Source: Halobacillus sp. A5 (GTDB taxonomy: Bacteria; Bacillota; Bacilli; Bacillales; Halobacillaceae). From it: a stretch of DNA of 64,000 bases. Made by a program: the position numbers and the translations under genes. The DNA lies in contig NZ_JAIZEO010000001.1 of the NCBI RefSeq assembly GCF_024189315.1, positions 62,001 to 126,000 of the forward strand. The letters are read 5' to 3'. A model generated the notes under the pieces. That model searched no databases, was not told the origin of the DNA, and saw nothing but the letters and a program-made list of their open reading frames with translations. Shown in pieces: positions 25,424 to 34,080 of this stretch (position 1 is the first letter of the stretch; each line of letters starts with the position of its first letter).

Positions 25424-25777
25424 ATGGAGAAGACAATTGAAATTGATGGTAAGCAGGTACGTTTTAAATCTACAGGCGCAACACCTTTACGTTATAAAAC
25501 GCAGTTTGGAAAGGACTTCTTTGCTGATTTAATGAAAATGGAAAGCCTAACTAAGTTAAAAAAGAATAAGCAGCCAACTTACAAGGATCTTAAGGATTTG
25601 GACATGGAGACTTTTTATAACATTGTTTGGGTGTTAGCAAAAACTGCTGACAAAGAAATATCAGAGCCTATTGAATGGCTGGATACTTTTGACGAATTTC
25701 CACTTTTTGAAGTCCTTCCACAGTTGCAGGAGTTAATGATTAGCTCCTTAAAGGGTAAGCAGAGCGAAAAAAAGTAA
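25424..25777 (+). CDS. tail assembly chaperone gpG
   Basis: 117-aa chaperone that coats the tape measure before tube polymerisation. The IEIDGKQVRFKSTGATPLRYKTQFGKDF start is typical. RBS ggggagg. The 3' end contains the slippery sequence that fuses it to the T domain. Confidence 0.88.
   Translation: MEKTIEIDGKQVRFKSTGATPLRYKTQFGKDFFADLMKMESLTKLKKNKQPTYKDLKDLDMETFYNIVWVLAKTADKEISEPIEWLDTFDEFPLFEVLPQLQELMISSLKGKQSEKK
25768..25774 (+). promoter_or_regulatory. -1 programmed frameshift site
   Basis: A AAA AAG in the gpG frame, two codons before its TAA stop. It is the classical slippery heptamer. A -1 slip continues into a 69-codon open frame with T-domain character. Confidence 0.85.
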
Positions 25778-25983
25778 AGAATGAAGATGATGAATCTGAT
25801 GGAGAGCCAATAAACACTGATACTTTTCTCTTTATGGTGAAACAAGTTGGTTTAAATCATGACGATTTAGAAGTATTTACTGTCGGTATGTGTTTAGATT
25901 TCATTGACGAATATGTTGAACAAAACAAAGACGAAAAAGACAAGACTAGAAAAGCTAGGCAATCAGATTTTGATTCGTTCTAA
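25774..25983 (+). CDS. T extension of tail assembly chaperone gpGT (by -1 frameshift)
   Basis: This frame has no start of its own. After the slip it reads VKNEDDESDGEP and then FMVKQVGLNHDDLEVFTVG MCLDFIDEYVEQNK, the typical T-domain pattern. The fused gpGT would be about 186 aa. It lies directly upstream of a terminator and the tape measure gene, as in lambda-like tails. Confidence 0.85.
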   Translation, partial: VKNEDDESDGEPINTDTFLFMVKQVGLNHDDLEVFTVGMCLDFIDEYVEQNKDEKDKTRKARQSDFDSF

Positions 25984-25991
25984 CACATGAG

Positions 25992-26017
25992 ACCTCACTA
26001 TTTTTAGTGGGGTTTTT
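25992..26017 (+). terminator. terminator before the tape measure gene
   Basis: ACCTCACTA pairs with TAGTGGGGT, followed by TTTTTATT. It may limit transcription into tail genes. Confidence 0.75.
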
Positions 26018-26046
26018 ATTATGCCATAAAAAAGGCAGGTGAAAAT

Positions 26047-28314
26047 ATGGCTAGAAATATCAAAGGTATCACGGTTGAATTTGATGGCGAAACAAAAGGA
26101 TTAGACAAAGCTTTATCCAATGTAAATAAAAGAAGTAGAGACCTTCAGGGCGAATTAAAAGACGTTGAAAGACTTCTTAAATTTAATCCTGGTAATACTG
26201 AACTTATTGAACAAAAGCAAAAGTTGTTAGGGGATCAGGTTGAAAATACTGCCGACAAATTACAAAAACTAAAAGGTGCTCAAAAAGATGTAGAGCGTCA
26301 GTTTAAAAATGGTGATATTGGCGAAGAACAATATCGGGCATTTCAGCGTGAGTTAACCGAAAGTGAAAGTAAATTAAGCACCTTTGAAGGCAAGTTAAAA
26401 CGTTCTCAAAGCAAGGTGCAAAATTTTGGCGATAAGATGAAAGATGCCGGAGACAAAGTTAAAGGTGTCGGAAACAAAATGAAGGACATAGGCGGTACAA
26501 TGTCTACGTCTGTAACAGCTCCCCTTGTAGGTGGACTATTTGCAGTCACCAAAGGGACTGAAGATACACGTGAATCTTTATCCAGGTTAGAACAAAACGC
26601 TGAAGATGCTGGCGTAGGTACAGATAAGATGAAAGAGGCTTTGTCAAGGTTATCTGGTGTTACGGGTGATACTGATGCAAACGTAGAGGCATTATCTAAT
26701 TTACTTGCTTCTGGATTCGATAGTGACGGTATGACTAAGGCAATGGATGCTTTGAGCGGTGCAGTTATTAAGTTCCCTGACACGATGAATATTGAAGGAT
26801 TAGCAGACGGCCTCCAGGAGACATTATCGACTGGTAAGGCTACTGGTTCATTTGCTGAGTTACTTGAACGTATGGGAATTAACCTTGAAGACTTCGATGA
26901 AGGGTTGCAAAATGCTGCAAAGTCTGGAGACGAACAAAAATACGCCCTTGAAGCTTTAGCTGATACAGGACTTGCTAAAGTAAATGACAAATACCGTGAA
27001 AATAATGAGGAATTAGTCAAATCTAAAGAGGGATCTGAGGATTTTAAACAATCAATGGCTGAACTAGGTGAAACGTTACAGCCTATAGTGACGGCAATCA
27101 CTGAAAAGGTGAAACAGCTTGTTGACTGGTTTAATGAATTGAGTCCGTCTGGTCAGAAGATTGTTTTAATCATTGCTGCAATAGCTTTAGCTATCGGGCC
27201 ATTGATTGTTATTATTAGTATGGTCGTTACTGCCATAGGTAGTCTAATAACCATAGCAGGAGCATTAAGTATTGGTTTAGCTCCTTTGATAGGCATTATA
27301 TTAGCAGTCGTAGCCGGTGTAGCCTTACTTGTTGCTGGATTTGTACTTGCTTATAACAAGTTAGAATGGTTTCGTGAAATGGCTAATATGACATGGGAGT
27401 TTATCAAAGAGTCCTTTTCAAACGCACTAGCTTTCTTGAAAGCCTTATTTACAGGCGATTTTGAGAAAATGAAGCAGATAGCCATTGACCAGCTAAATTT
27501 AACCAAAGAGTTTATATCCAATATTCTAGAAAAAGTGAAAGACGTATTTTTCATGGCTCTAGACTGGATCAATCAGAAAACAGATGGAAAATTCTCTTCT
27601 ACGATTGATGCCATTAAAAAATATATGGATATGGGACTTGAGATAATAAAAAGTATATGGAAATTCATAGAAAATTCTTTTAAAAATTCCCTGGACTGGG
27701 TTTCTTCATTACTCGAAGGAGATTTTGAGGGAATGGCCGATGCCGTTAAAAATCAGATGGGGAATATTTGGGATACAATTGTCGATATTTGGGGTAGTGT
27801 CGAAGACTTTTTCGGTGACATTGACCTTAAAGAAATCGGACGAGAGATTATCCAAGGTTTAATTGACGGTATTAACAGCATGGGCAAATGGGTTCGTGGT
27901 GCAATTGAAGACTTGTCTGGATGGATTCCTAATTGGATTAAGGAAAAGTTAGGTATTGCTTCTCCAAGTAAAGTAACAATGAAACTTGGTAAATATACTG
28001 GTGAAGGATTAGAGCAAGGGATCACCTCAATGGTTGGCCGTATCCAAAAGGCTAGTCAAAGGATGGCTGATGCTACTGTACCTAAAATGCCTAAGTTGAA
28101 TAAAAATAGACTTGCCTCTGCAGATGCAGGGGGAGAATTCGATTCTCCATCAAGTCAAAGTAATAGAGATAATGCTGAGTCTGGTAATACATACAACTTT
28201 GAACGAATGTTTGAAGGTGCTAACTTTAGTGTTCGAGATGATCGAGACATAGAAGAGTTGGCAAGGGAATTATTTGAACACTTTAAAGACATGAGTAGAG
28301 GAAGGGGAGTGTGA
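26047..28314 (+). CDS. tail tape measure protein
   Basis: 755 aa. A long coiled coil (about 20-150), an Ala/Gly-rich region, a hydrophobic membrane-active segment (about 370-440: IVLIIAAIALAIGPLIVIIS and onwards), and repeated KxFxxxxDWV-type helices after it. At about 0.15 nm per residue the tail would be near 110 nm. It ends 6 bp before the distal tail gene. A long antisense frame inside it is a shadow. Confidence 0.93.
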   Translation: MARNIKGITVEFDGETKGLDKALSNVNKRSRDLQGELKDVERLLKFNPGNTELIEQKQKLLGDQVENTADKLQKLKGAQKDVERQFKNGDIGEEQYRAFQRELTESESKLSTFEGKLKRSQSKVQNFGDKMKDAGDKVKGVGNKMKDIGGTMSTSVTAPLVGGLFAVTKGTEDTRESLSRLEQNAEDAGVGTDKMKEALSRLSGVTGDTDANVEALSNLLASGFDSDGMTKAMDALSGAVIKFPDTMNIEGLADGLQETLSTGKATGSFAELLERMGINLEDFDEGLQNAAKSGDEQKYALEALADTGLAKVNDKYRENNEELVKSKEGSEDFKQSMAELGETLQPIVTAITEKVKQLVDWFNELSPSGQKIVLIIAAIALAIGPLIVIISMVVTAIGSLITIAGALSIGLAPLIGIILAVVAGVALLVAGFVLAYNKLEWFREMANMTWEFIKESFSNALAFLKALFTGDFEKMKQIAIDQLNLTKEFISNILEKVKDVFFMALDWINQKTDGKFSSTIDAIKKYMDMGLEIIKSIWKFIENSFKNSLDWVSSLLEGDFEGMADAVKNQMGNIWDTIVDIWGSVEDFFGDIDLKEIGREIIQGLIDGINSMGKWVRGAIEDLSGWIPNWIKEKLGIASPSKVTMKLGKYTGEGLEQGITSMVGRIQKASQRMADATVPKMPKLNKNRLASADAGGEFDSPSSQSNRDNAESGNTYNFERMFEGANFSVRDDRDIEELARELFEHFKDMSRGRGV

Positions 28315-28320
28315 TGATAT

Positions 28321-29211
28321 TTGATTAAATTAGATGACAAATCGTTAAAAGAATTTAACATTATACCGAATAAAGGACATACAAACCCATCCACTCCCTC
28401 ATTCTCGGAGAAAACTTTAGAGATACCAGGGAAAGATGGGCTTTATTATTTAGGTGTTAAAGATGGAGTGAGAACATTTACTTTTCCTTTAACGATTATG
28501 GAAAAGGAAAGATCAGAATCACAAAAGGTTTTACGTGAATTTGTTAATTTATTTCATGATTCCAGAGGAAGAAAGCGAAAAGTAAAACTTAGCTTTGATT
28601 ATGAGAGTGAAAAATATTACTACGTTAGGTTAAGCAGTGACATAAACCCTACCAGGACACGTGCAGTTTTCCAGTTTGATCTTACTTTAACTACTTATGA
28701 TGGCTGGTTGTATGCTGCTTCGGATGCTTATGATCCCAAGACAGTTGAGGAATACAATTCTGGATTGGAGTATGGAGAGCCTGAAGCTGAATATGTAAAT
28801 CAAACCAATACCTCATTCAGTAACAGTAAACAATACGTAGGGATCTATAACTATTCCCATTACAATACACCTTTTTCATTCATGATAGAAGGTTATGTGA
28901 TTAATCCAAGGATAACTAATATTGCAACAGGTAAAAGCGTTTCATTCAACCTCACATTAGAGGCTGGTGAAAGGCTTTATTTTGATTCCAAATTAATGAC
29001 TGTTTGGCGAGAGAAAGGGAGCAAGTTCCATGACTATTGGATCTCTCCTACGATGTCTATGAAATATCCGTATGAATGGGAAAAATTTAATACTTATGAC
29101 GGCATGAGCGGGGATTTTTTAGAGCTAACAGCAGAGGAAAACACCTTGTTATTTGAAGGTGGAGATCCTAGTGCACATGTTCAATTCGAATGGGAACACC
29201 GGTTTAAGTAA
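28321..29211 (+). CDS. distal tail protein (Dit)
   Basis: 296 aa, Sipho_tail family. Family features are LEIPGKDGLYYLGVKDGVRTF near the N-terminus, PTRTRAVFQFDLTLTTYDGW, and a galectin-like C-terminal domain. TTG start at 28321 after gaaggggag. In most siphoviruses the hub protein follows directly; here it comes 6.5 kb later. Confidence 0.85.
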   Translation: MIKLDDKSLKEFNIIPNKGHTNPSTPSFSEKTLEIPGKDGLYYLGVKDGVRTFTFPLTIMEKERSESQKVLREFVNLFHDSRGRKRKVKLSFDYESEKYYYVRLSSDINPTRTRAVFQFDLTLTTYDGWLYAASDAYDPKTVEEYNSGLEYGEPEAEYVNQTNTSFSNSKQYVGIYNYSHYNTPFSFMIEGYVINPRITNIATGKSVSFNLTLEAGERLYFDSKLMTVWREKGSKFHDYWISPTMSMKYPYEWEKFNTYDGMSGDFLELTAEENTLLFEGGDPSAHVQFEWEHRFK

Positions 29212-29229
29212 AGGAGAGTGAGCTATTAA

Positions 29230-29481
29230 ATGCCAAAAAAATATACAAGTGCGACTATTTTGACGGATGGTCAAGGTAATCCCATATCACAATATTTAGA
29301 TGTGAACGATAAAACAGATTCACCAGAAGGAACTTTCAAGCCCATAATTAGCATGGAATACTACGGTACTTCTGATGAAACCAAGCCTACTGATGGAGTT
29401 GTGAAAGGCTCCACATTTTATGAATTTGATAGTGGCGATACATACATTTTTGACGGAGATTCGTGGGGGTATTTTGTATGA
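29230..29481 (+). CDS. small tail-tip protein, 83 aa
   Basis: The pattern YGTSDETKPTDGVVKGSTFYEFDSGDTYIFDGDSW is common in small structural proteins of Firmicute tail regions. RBS aggagag. Its stop overlaps the ATG of the tailspike gene. Probably a linker or baseplate component. Confidence 0.6.
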   Translation: MPKKYTSATILTDGQGNPISQYLDVNDKTDSPEGTFKPIISMEYYGTSDETKPTDGVVKGSTFYEFDSGDTYIFDGDSWGYFV

Positions 29482-31352
29482 TGAACCTAAACCCCAATGC
29501 AGCTAAATTTATTGCAAGACAAGCAAAGTTACAATCAAAAGATGCAGAAGACAAAGCGGATAATGCTGTAGAAGTATCTGATGAAGCAAAAAGTATTGCT
29601 GACGATGCTACAAGTACGGCCATTGATGCTAAGTCTACAGCTGATGAAGCATTGGACAATTCAGAAACGACACAGCAACAGTTAGATGACATCATTTTAG
29701 AAAATGGGGACTCAGAAGCTGAGGTTGTTCAAGCACGAGGAAATGAAGATTTATTATATAAAAGGTTAGATAAAACTGATGAACAGTTGGCCGAGAAAGC
29801 ACATGTGATAAATGTTCATGAATACAGCACGATAGAAGGAGCTATAACAAAAGCATCTGAGTTGAAAGACGACGCAACAAAACCAGTGTTGCTGTTCTCT
29901 TTTAAAGGTGATTTTCAAACGTCAGATACGATAAGCATCCCGTCTGGTATTAATGTAATAATGGAAAAAACCTTAATTTATACAGGAAGCAATGACGAAC
30001 CTGCTTTGATTGTGGGTGAACCAGGCAAAAGTAATAAAGGCGTGAAAATAAATATAAAAGTGAAAAGGGATTCCTTATCTGATTGGACTGACGAAAGTTC
30101 TGTCGGTGTAAGAATAATCAACAGTAACGCTTGTGATATAAATATTGCAGAAGCCCGAGGGTTCACCATTGGAGCACAATTAATCGGGAGCGATGGAGGA
30201 TTCGCTTATAGTGAAATTCATTTAGGAGATATTCAAGATAATAAGTTTGGCTTAGACTGTACCAATGAAGGAAGCGAAGGGCTGGGATGGTTTAACGAAA
30301 ATGTGATTGTGGGAGGACGTTTTTGGTGTTCATCTTCTGCAAATACATCCTTATCACGCTATGGAGTTAGAATAACATCAAATGATGAAAATTACACGAA
30401 CAATAACTCCAATTTTTTCTTAAAACCTAGCTTTGAATTAAGAGAACCCGATGACGGAGAAGCAATACCTCTCCTAATCGAACACGGGAACTCTAATACT
30501 TTTGAAAATTGTCGTAACGAAAATAATTCAGATACTTTTGCTAGATTTTTAAATGAGTCAACAGAAAACACTGTAACGAGTGGTTACGGGTACATCGAAA
30601 TAGAGGACGAATCGAAATACCCTTCAAATCACCTTAGATCAATAAGAAATAAAAATGAGGATAATATGAATAACCTGATTTTTCATTCTGGTGATTTGCA
30701 AAGTAAAACTTTTATCTACAACGAAACAGATGAACGCTATAATGTTGCGGGTATGTTTTTGTGCGGTTCAGTAAATTCAAATATAAATAAATCTCACACA
30801 TCTATAACAGTCAACGATAGAAGCATTACGCTAGGTTCAAGCAGGGCCGTAGGAATCAGAGTGGACACAAGCCAAACGAAAAAATTCGTCGTTAGAAGAG
30901 ATGTATCAGAATCGAATCCCGGAAGGGCGTCTATAAGGTGCTGGGATGAAAACCTTGATATTTTATACGACGAGGAAATTGACTATGTTAAAGGTAAGAG
31001 TAGCACTACTCCCACACGGAATTCTAACTTTGGTGGGGTATATCGGATGGGTGCTGAATCGCAAAGTGACTTTTATTTTGTTGTTAATGATGATGTTAAG
31101 TTCATTGATGTTTTATGCGGAGATTGTGACATTTCAAGTTTTTCCATTTATACAGACGAAAACATTTCCACAGCTTTTAACCCTTTAACGAATACGAGTG
31201 AAAACCTAGCAACAGAACCACCCACTACAGGAGAATTTAAAAGAGGAAAAATATTATACAATGATAATTCACTGAGCACAGGCGATAACATTGGATGGAT
31301 TAACGTAGAAGAAGATGGTTGTGATTTTAGAACTTTCGGGGAAATTAACTAG
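29478..31352 (+). CDS. tailspike A, coiled-coil stem plus beta-helix domain
   Basis: 624 aa from the ATG at 29478. The N-terminus (to about 70) is an Ala/Asp coiled coil with repeated DAKSTADEA-type heptads. A conserved RGNEDLLYKRLDKTDEQL linker follows, as in many Bacillus phage spikes. The central region (about 130-390) has the Asn/Gly/Ile-rich pattern of a right-handed parallel beta-helix. The C-terminal 230 residues are beta-rich and may be the receptor-binding tip. Likely binds or cleaves surface polysaccharide. Confidence 0.75.
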   Translation: MMNLNPNAAKFIARQAKLQSKDAEDKADNAVEVSDEAKSIADDATSTAIDAKSTADEALDNSETTQQQLDDIILENGDSEAEVVQARGNEDLLYKRLDKTDEQLAEKAHVINVHEYSTIEGAITKASELKDDATKPVLLFSFKGDFQTSDTISIPSGINVIMEKTLIYTGSNDEPALIVGEPGKSNKGVKINIKVKRDSLSDWTDESSVGVRIINSNACDINIAEARGFTIGAQLIGSDGGFAYSEIHLGDIQDNKFGLDCTNEGSEGLGWFNENVIVGGRFWCSSSANTSLSRYGVRITSNDENYTNNNSNFFLKPSFELREPDDGEAIPLLIEHGNSNTFENCRNENNSDTFARFLNESTENTVTSGYGYIEIEDESKYPSNHLRSIRNKNEDNMNNLIFHSGDLQSKTFIYNETDERYNVAGMFLCGSVNSNINKSHTSITVNDRSITLGSSRAVGIRVDTSQTKKFVVRRDVSESNPGRASIRCWDENLDILYDEEIDYVKGKSSTTPTRNSNFGGVYRMGAESQSDFYFVVNDDVKFIDVLCGDCDISSFSIYTDENISTAFNPLTNTSENLATEPPTTGEFKRGKILYNDNSLSTGDNIGWINVEEDGCDFRTFGEIN

Positions 31353-31395
31353 TAACCATTCAGACGATACCTTGATAGAAAAATCTTACTATTTT

Positions 31396-31424
31396 TTTCA
31401 ATTTTCCCCTATTATTGTTATAAT
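31396..31424 (+). promoter_or_regulatory. promoter of the glycosyltransferase gene
   Basis: TTTCAA and TATAAT at 17-bp spacing in a 100-bp intergenic region. An independent promoter inside the tail operon would let the next gene be expressed in the lysogen. Confidence 0.5.
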
Positions 31425-31453
31425 TAATGGAAAATAATCAAGGGGGAAATTAA

Positions 31454-32413
31454 GTGATTCGTTTGTCGATAATAATACCGCATTATAATTCTACCGAAAC
31501 ATTGTTGAGATTATTGGGAACTGTACCAAATAAAGAAGAAATTCAAATTTTAGTGATTGATGACCACAGCAAAAAAGAAGAGAAGGAAAAGTTAATTAAC
31601 ATTAAAGATGCCAGTACACACAAAAATATTCAGTTTTTAGAGAATGATGCAGATAAAAAAGGGGCTGGGTCAGCAAGAAATGTCGGACTAGAAAAAGCCA
31701 CAGGAGAATGGGTTCTTTTTGCTGATTCAGATGATTTTTTTGTGGATAGTTTTTATGAAGCTGTCGAAGAATATTTTAATGCAAACGTTGATGTAGTGTT
31801 TTTTAAACCGACAAGTATTGAGTTGGATACCGGAAATGTGTCTAATCGACACATACGTTTTGCTGAGGCGATTGATGATTATTACGACTCTAAGAGTAAG
31901 AAATCTGATTTGATGTTAAGGTATAAGATTGTTGTTCCCTGGTCTAAATTAATAAGGAGAAGTGTAATAGAAGAAAATGAAATTTCATTTGAGAATGTAA
32001 TCGTCTCGAATGACGTTATGTTTTCAGCGAAATTAGGATTTCACATTGAAAACTTTGATGTATCTAACGATACGATATACTGCGTAACGAGAAGTAGAGG
32101 TAGTCTGGTAACGTCTTTAAACGAAAAAGCATTCGATACCCGTGTAGGGGTTTTTATAAGGTACTATCATTTTTTACAGGATCATTTGAGTAAAGAGGAG
32201 TTTAATTCTGTAGATGTAACGGGTCAGGGTTATGTTTATAATTCCACGAAGTACGGATACAAGAAATTATACAATGTTTGCAGAACTTTCAATAAAAATA
32301 AGGTTAGACTCGTTAGTACGAAAATAATTAACCCTATATGGTTTTTAAAAAATGTTGCGTTTGTTCGACATCACCGCAAAAAAACAAAAAGATTTTATAA
32401 AAAAGTACAATGA
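31454..32413 (+). CDS. family 2 glycosyltransferase (lysogenic conversion candidate)
   Basis: 319 aa with GT-A fold. Start LSIIIPHYNSTETLLRLL, nucleotide-binding VIDDHSK, and the metal-binding DSDDFF (about residue 95). The PWSKLIRRSVIEEN motif is typical of wall and capsule glycosyltransferases. GTG start with aagggggaa. It has no transmembrane segments; the C-terminus is very basic (HHRKKTKRFYKK) and could contact the membrane. Own promoter and position between two tailspikes suggest modification of the host surface or of the receptor. Confidence 0.8.
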   Translation: MIRLSIIIPHYNSTETLLRLLGTVPNKEEIQILVIDDHSKKEEKEKLINIKDASTHKNIQFLENDADKKGAGSARNVGLEKATGEWVLFADSDDFFVDSFYEAVEEYFNANVDVVFFKPTSIELDTGNVSNRHIRFAEAIDDYYDSKSKKSDLMLRYKIVVPWSKLIRRSVIEENEISFENVIVSNDVMFSAKLGFHIENFDVSNDTIYCVTRSRGSLVTSLNEKAFDTRVGVFIRYYHFLQDHLSKEEFNSVDVTGQGYVYNSTKYGYKKLYNVCRTFNKNKVRLVSTKIINPIWFLKNVAFVRHHRKKTKRFYKKVQ

Positions 32414-32471
32414 TTTGTTAAATAGTTGGATGATACTGCGACAAAATGATTTGAATACATAACACAAAGAA

Positions 32472-32504
32472 AGAGTCTTCAGGTTTATTCTGAGGACTCT
32501 TTTT
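32472..32504. terminator. bidirectional terminator between glycosyltransferase and RHH gene
   Basis: AGTCTTCAG pairs with CTGAGGACT, followed by CTTTTTC on the plus strand and a weaker T-rich tract on the minus strand. It overlaps the 3' end of the RHH gene. Confidence 0.7.
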
Positions 32505-32646
32505 CAATACCTTTTTGTACTAATTCTCTAATTGCTTCGTTTCTGTTTTTTAACCTTTTCTTATGCCAGTATTCTTCAATGTCTTCAACCATTTCATTAG
32601 GAAATGTAACTAAGATTTGAGTGTTCTTCGATTTATCAACTACCAT
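32485..32646 (-). CDS. ribbon-helix-helix repressor, 53 aa
   Basis: Arc/CopG-type DNA-binding protein. The strand is TQILVTFP and the helices are NEMVEDIEEYWHKKRL and NRNEAIRELVQKGIEK. The start ATG at 32646 has aggaggtg 4-6 nt upstream; the longer open frame to 32868 has no RBS and runs across the promoter region. It is divergent from the recombinase gene across twin palindromes, so it probably represses both itself and the recombinase. Confidence 0.8.
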   Translation of the reverse strand: MVVDKSKNTQILVTFPNEMVEDIEEYWHKKRLKNRNEAIRELVQKGIEKESSE

Positions 32647-32671
32647 AATGCACCTCCTGAATATATTATAG

Positions 32672-32735
32672 GTTATATAACTTATATTGACAACCTCTCT
32701 CTTTAAGTATATGCTAGTGATATAAGTTATATAAC
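32672..32735. promoter_or_regulatory. divergent promoters of RHH and recombinase with twin operators
   Basis: Plus promoter: TTGACA (32687-32692), 17 bp, TATGCT (32710-32715). Minus promoter: TTGTCA, 17 bp, TATAAT, whose -35 overlaps the plus -35. GTTATATAACTTATAT (32672-32687) is repeated as its exact reverse complement at 32720-32735. Each arm contains the 10-bp palindrome GTTATATAAC. The arms flank the plus promoter. Confidence 0.8.
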
Positions 32736-32758
32736 TAACTATTTGGGGAGATGGTAAG

Positions 32759-33748
32759 ATGGAGACCGTTGGAGAGTTGATGATTTCTGAAATTGCCGGA
32801 TATATCTCAAGTCTTGTACCGATTAATGTAGAGGATACAAAAAGTGAACTATCCTCAATCATAACCAAGTACCATGTTACGAAAGTGGAACGAGAAGAGG
32901 TTCACCCTGATTTACACGAAAAGATTATTCTTTTTCTCTCTTCTAAAAAATTGGAGGGATTAAGCCCTTTAACGCTTGAAGGTTATGAAATGGACTTAAA
33001 AATATTTGCAGATAAGGTAAAGAAGAAGACAGAAGATATTTCTGCTGCAGATATCCGTGTTTATTTGGGTGCTTATAACCATTTGAAAATGAGTACAGTT
33101 GGTAAGAAATTATCAGTATTGAAAAGTTTCTTTTCCTGGTTAACATCTGAAGAAATTATACAACGTGATCCTTCTTTTAAACTTAAGCCACCCAAAACAG
33201 GAAAGCGACTACCTAAAGCATTAACAATTGAAGAATTAGAAATGCTTAGAGAATCATGTGAGACGATCAGACAAAGAGCTTTCTTAGAAGTCCTCTATGC
33301 TACTGGTTGTAGATTGTCTGAGATACATGGATTAAATAGAAGAGATGTTAATTACCAGTCAATGAGTCGTAGTGTTATTGGTAAAGGGGATAAAGAAAGG
33401 GAAGTTTACTTTTCTTTTAAAGCTATGTATCACTTAAACAAGTACTTAAAAAGTCGAAAAGATGATAATGAGGCATTAATGGTATCTGAGAGAAGGCCAT
33501 ACGGCAGGTTAAGTAAGAGGGGCATTCAAAGAGAAATAAGAGTAATAGCGGAGAATGCAGGCATTAAAAGTAAAGTAAGTCCGCATGTTTTACGTCATAC
33601 CTTTGCCACTTTAACACTTAATAACGGTGCTGAATTATCAGCAATTCAAGGCTTGCTAGGCCATGAAGATCCGGCTACTACTCAAATTTATGCTCAGTTA
33701 ACTGAAGAGAAGAAACGTGAACAACATAAGAAGTTTTTAGTTCAGTAA
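32759..33748 (+). CDS. XerC/D-like tyrosine recombinase in the tail cassette
   Basis: 329 aa. A short helical N-terminal extension (about 1-50) precedes a SAM-like core-binding domain (55-140) and a complete catalytic domain: Arg in ATGCRLSEIHG, HVLRHTF, GHEDPATTQIY with the nucleophilic Tyr near residue 313. All catalytic residues are present. ATG with ggggagatgg upstream. It is 25 kb away from the prophage integrase and unlike it in sequence. A role in tail-cassette rearrangement or in moving this cassette is inferred from position. Confidence 0.88.
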   Translation: METVGELMISEIAGYISSLVPINVEDTKSELSSIITKYHVTKVEREEVHPDLHEKIILFLSSKKLEGLSPLTLEGYEMDLKIFADKVKKKTEDISAADIRVYLGAYNHLKMSTVGKKLSVLKSFFSWLTSEEIIQRDPSFKLKPPKTGKRLPKALTIEELEMLRESCETIRQRAFLEVLYATGCRLSEIHGLNRRDVNYQSMSRSVIGKGDKEREVYFSFKAMYHLNKYLKSRKDDNEALMVSERRPYGRLSKRGIQREIRVIAENAGIKSKVSPHVLRHTFATLTLNNGAELSAIQGLLGHEDPATTQIYAQLTEEKKREQHKKFLVQ

Positions 33749-33766
33749 AAAAAGAGGGAAATACTT

Positions 33767-33794
33767 CCTTTTGTCGAACTAGTTCGATAGGAGG
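33767..33794. other. palindromic site next to the recombinase, candidate crossover site
   Basis: A 14-bp perfect palindrome TCGAACTAGTTCGA (33774-33787) lies in a 28-bp imperfect palindrome whose 12-bp arms match at 9 positions. It starts 19 bp after the recombinase stop. It could be a recombination core or an operator. Confidence 0.45.
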
Positions 33795-33805
33795 GAGGTG
33801 GAACT

Positions 33806-34024
33806 GTGGAAAAATATGATTTAAACATCTACATGGGAGAAGAGAAGTTGGCCTCATTAGAAGTTGAGGCCAATAATAAAGACACTGCCTATAGAAACTT
33901 TGTGGATAAGCAAATAGGGGATACAGTTCAATTTGAAGAACAAGAAACTTTGTACATTATCAGAATGGACAATGTATCTCACATAAAAATAACACAAACA
34001 AACGAACATTATACAGGTATGTAG
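33806..34024 (+). CDS. small hypothetical protein, 72 aa
   Basis: Unrecognised. Beta-rich composition (LNIYMGEEKLASLEVEAN, LYIIRMDNVSHIKITQ). GTG start after ggagggaggtgg. Lies between the recombinase and tailspike B and ends in its own terminator, so it belongs to the recombinase unit. Confidence 0.6.
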   Translation: MEKYDLNIYMGEEKLASLEVEANNKDTAYRNFVDKQIGDTVQFEEQETLYIIRMDNVSHIKITQTNEHYTGM

Positions 34025-34052
34025 AGCCACTCATATTGAGGGCTCTTTTTTT
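34023..34052 (+). terminator. terminator before tailspike B
   Basis: AGAGCC pairs with GGCTCT, with an inner CTC/GAG stem, followed by seven T. Confidence 0.82.
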
Positions 34053-34080
34053 ATGCAAAAAATTAGAAAGAGGTGAGTAG

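Noticed and set aside
26406-27101. 231-aa open frame on the minus strand inside the tape measure gene
   Set aside because: Ser/Ala/Pro-rich antisense shadow of a repetitive coding sequence; no RBS or family similarity.
32759-33748. Second recombinase as the integrase of a separate full prophage
   Set aside because: The structural genes on both sides form one continuous tail module and no second att pair was found around it.
31353-34080. Direct or inverted repeats bounding the glycosyltransferase-recombinase cassette
   Set aside because: Compared the flanks by eye and found only short chance matches; no convincing boundary repeats.
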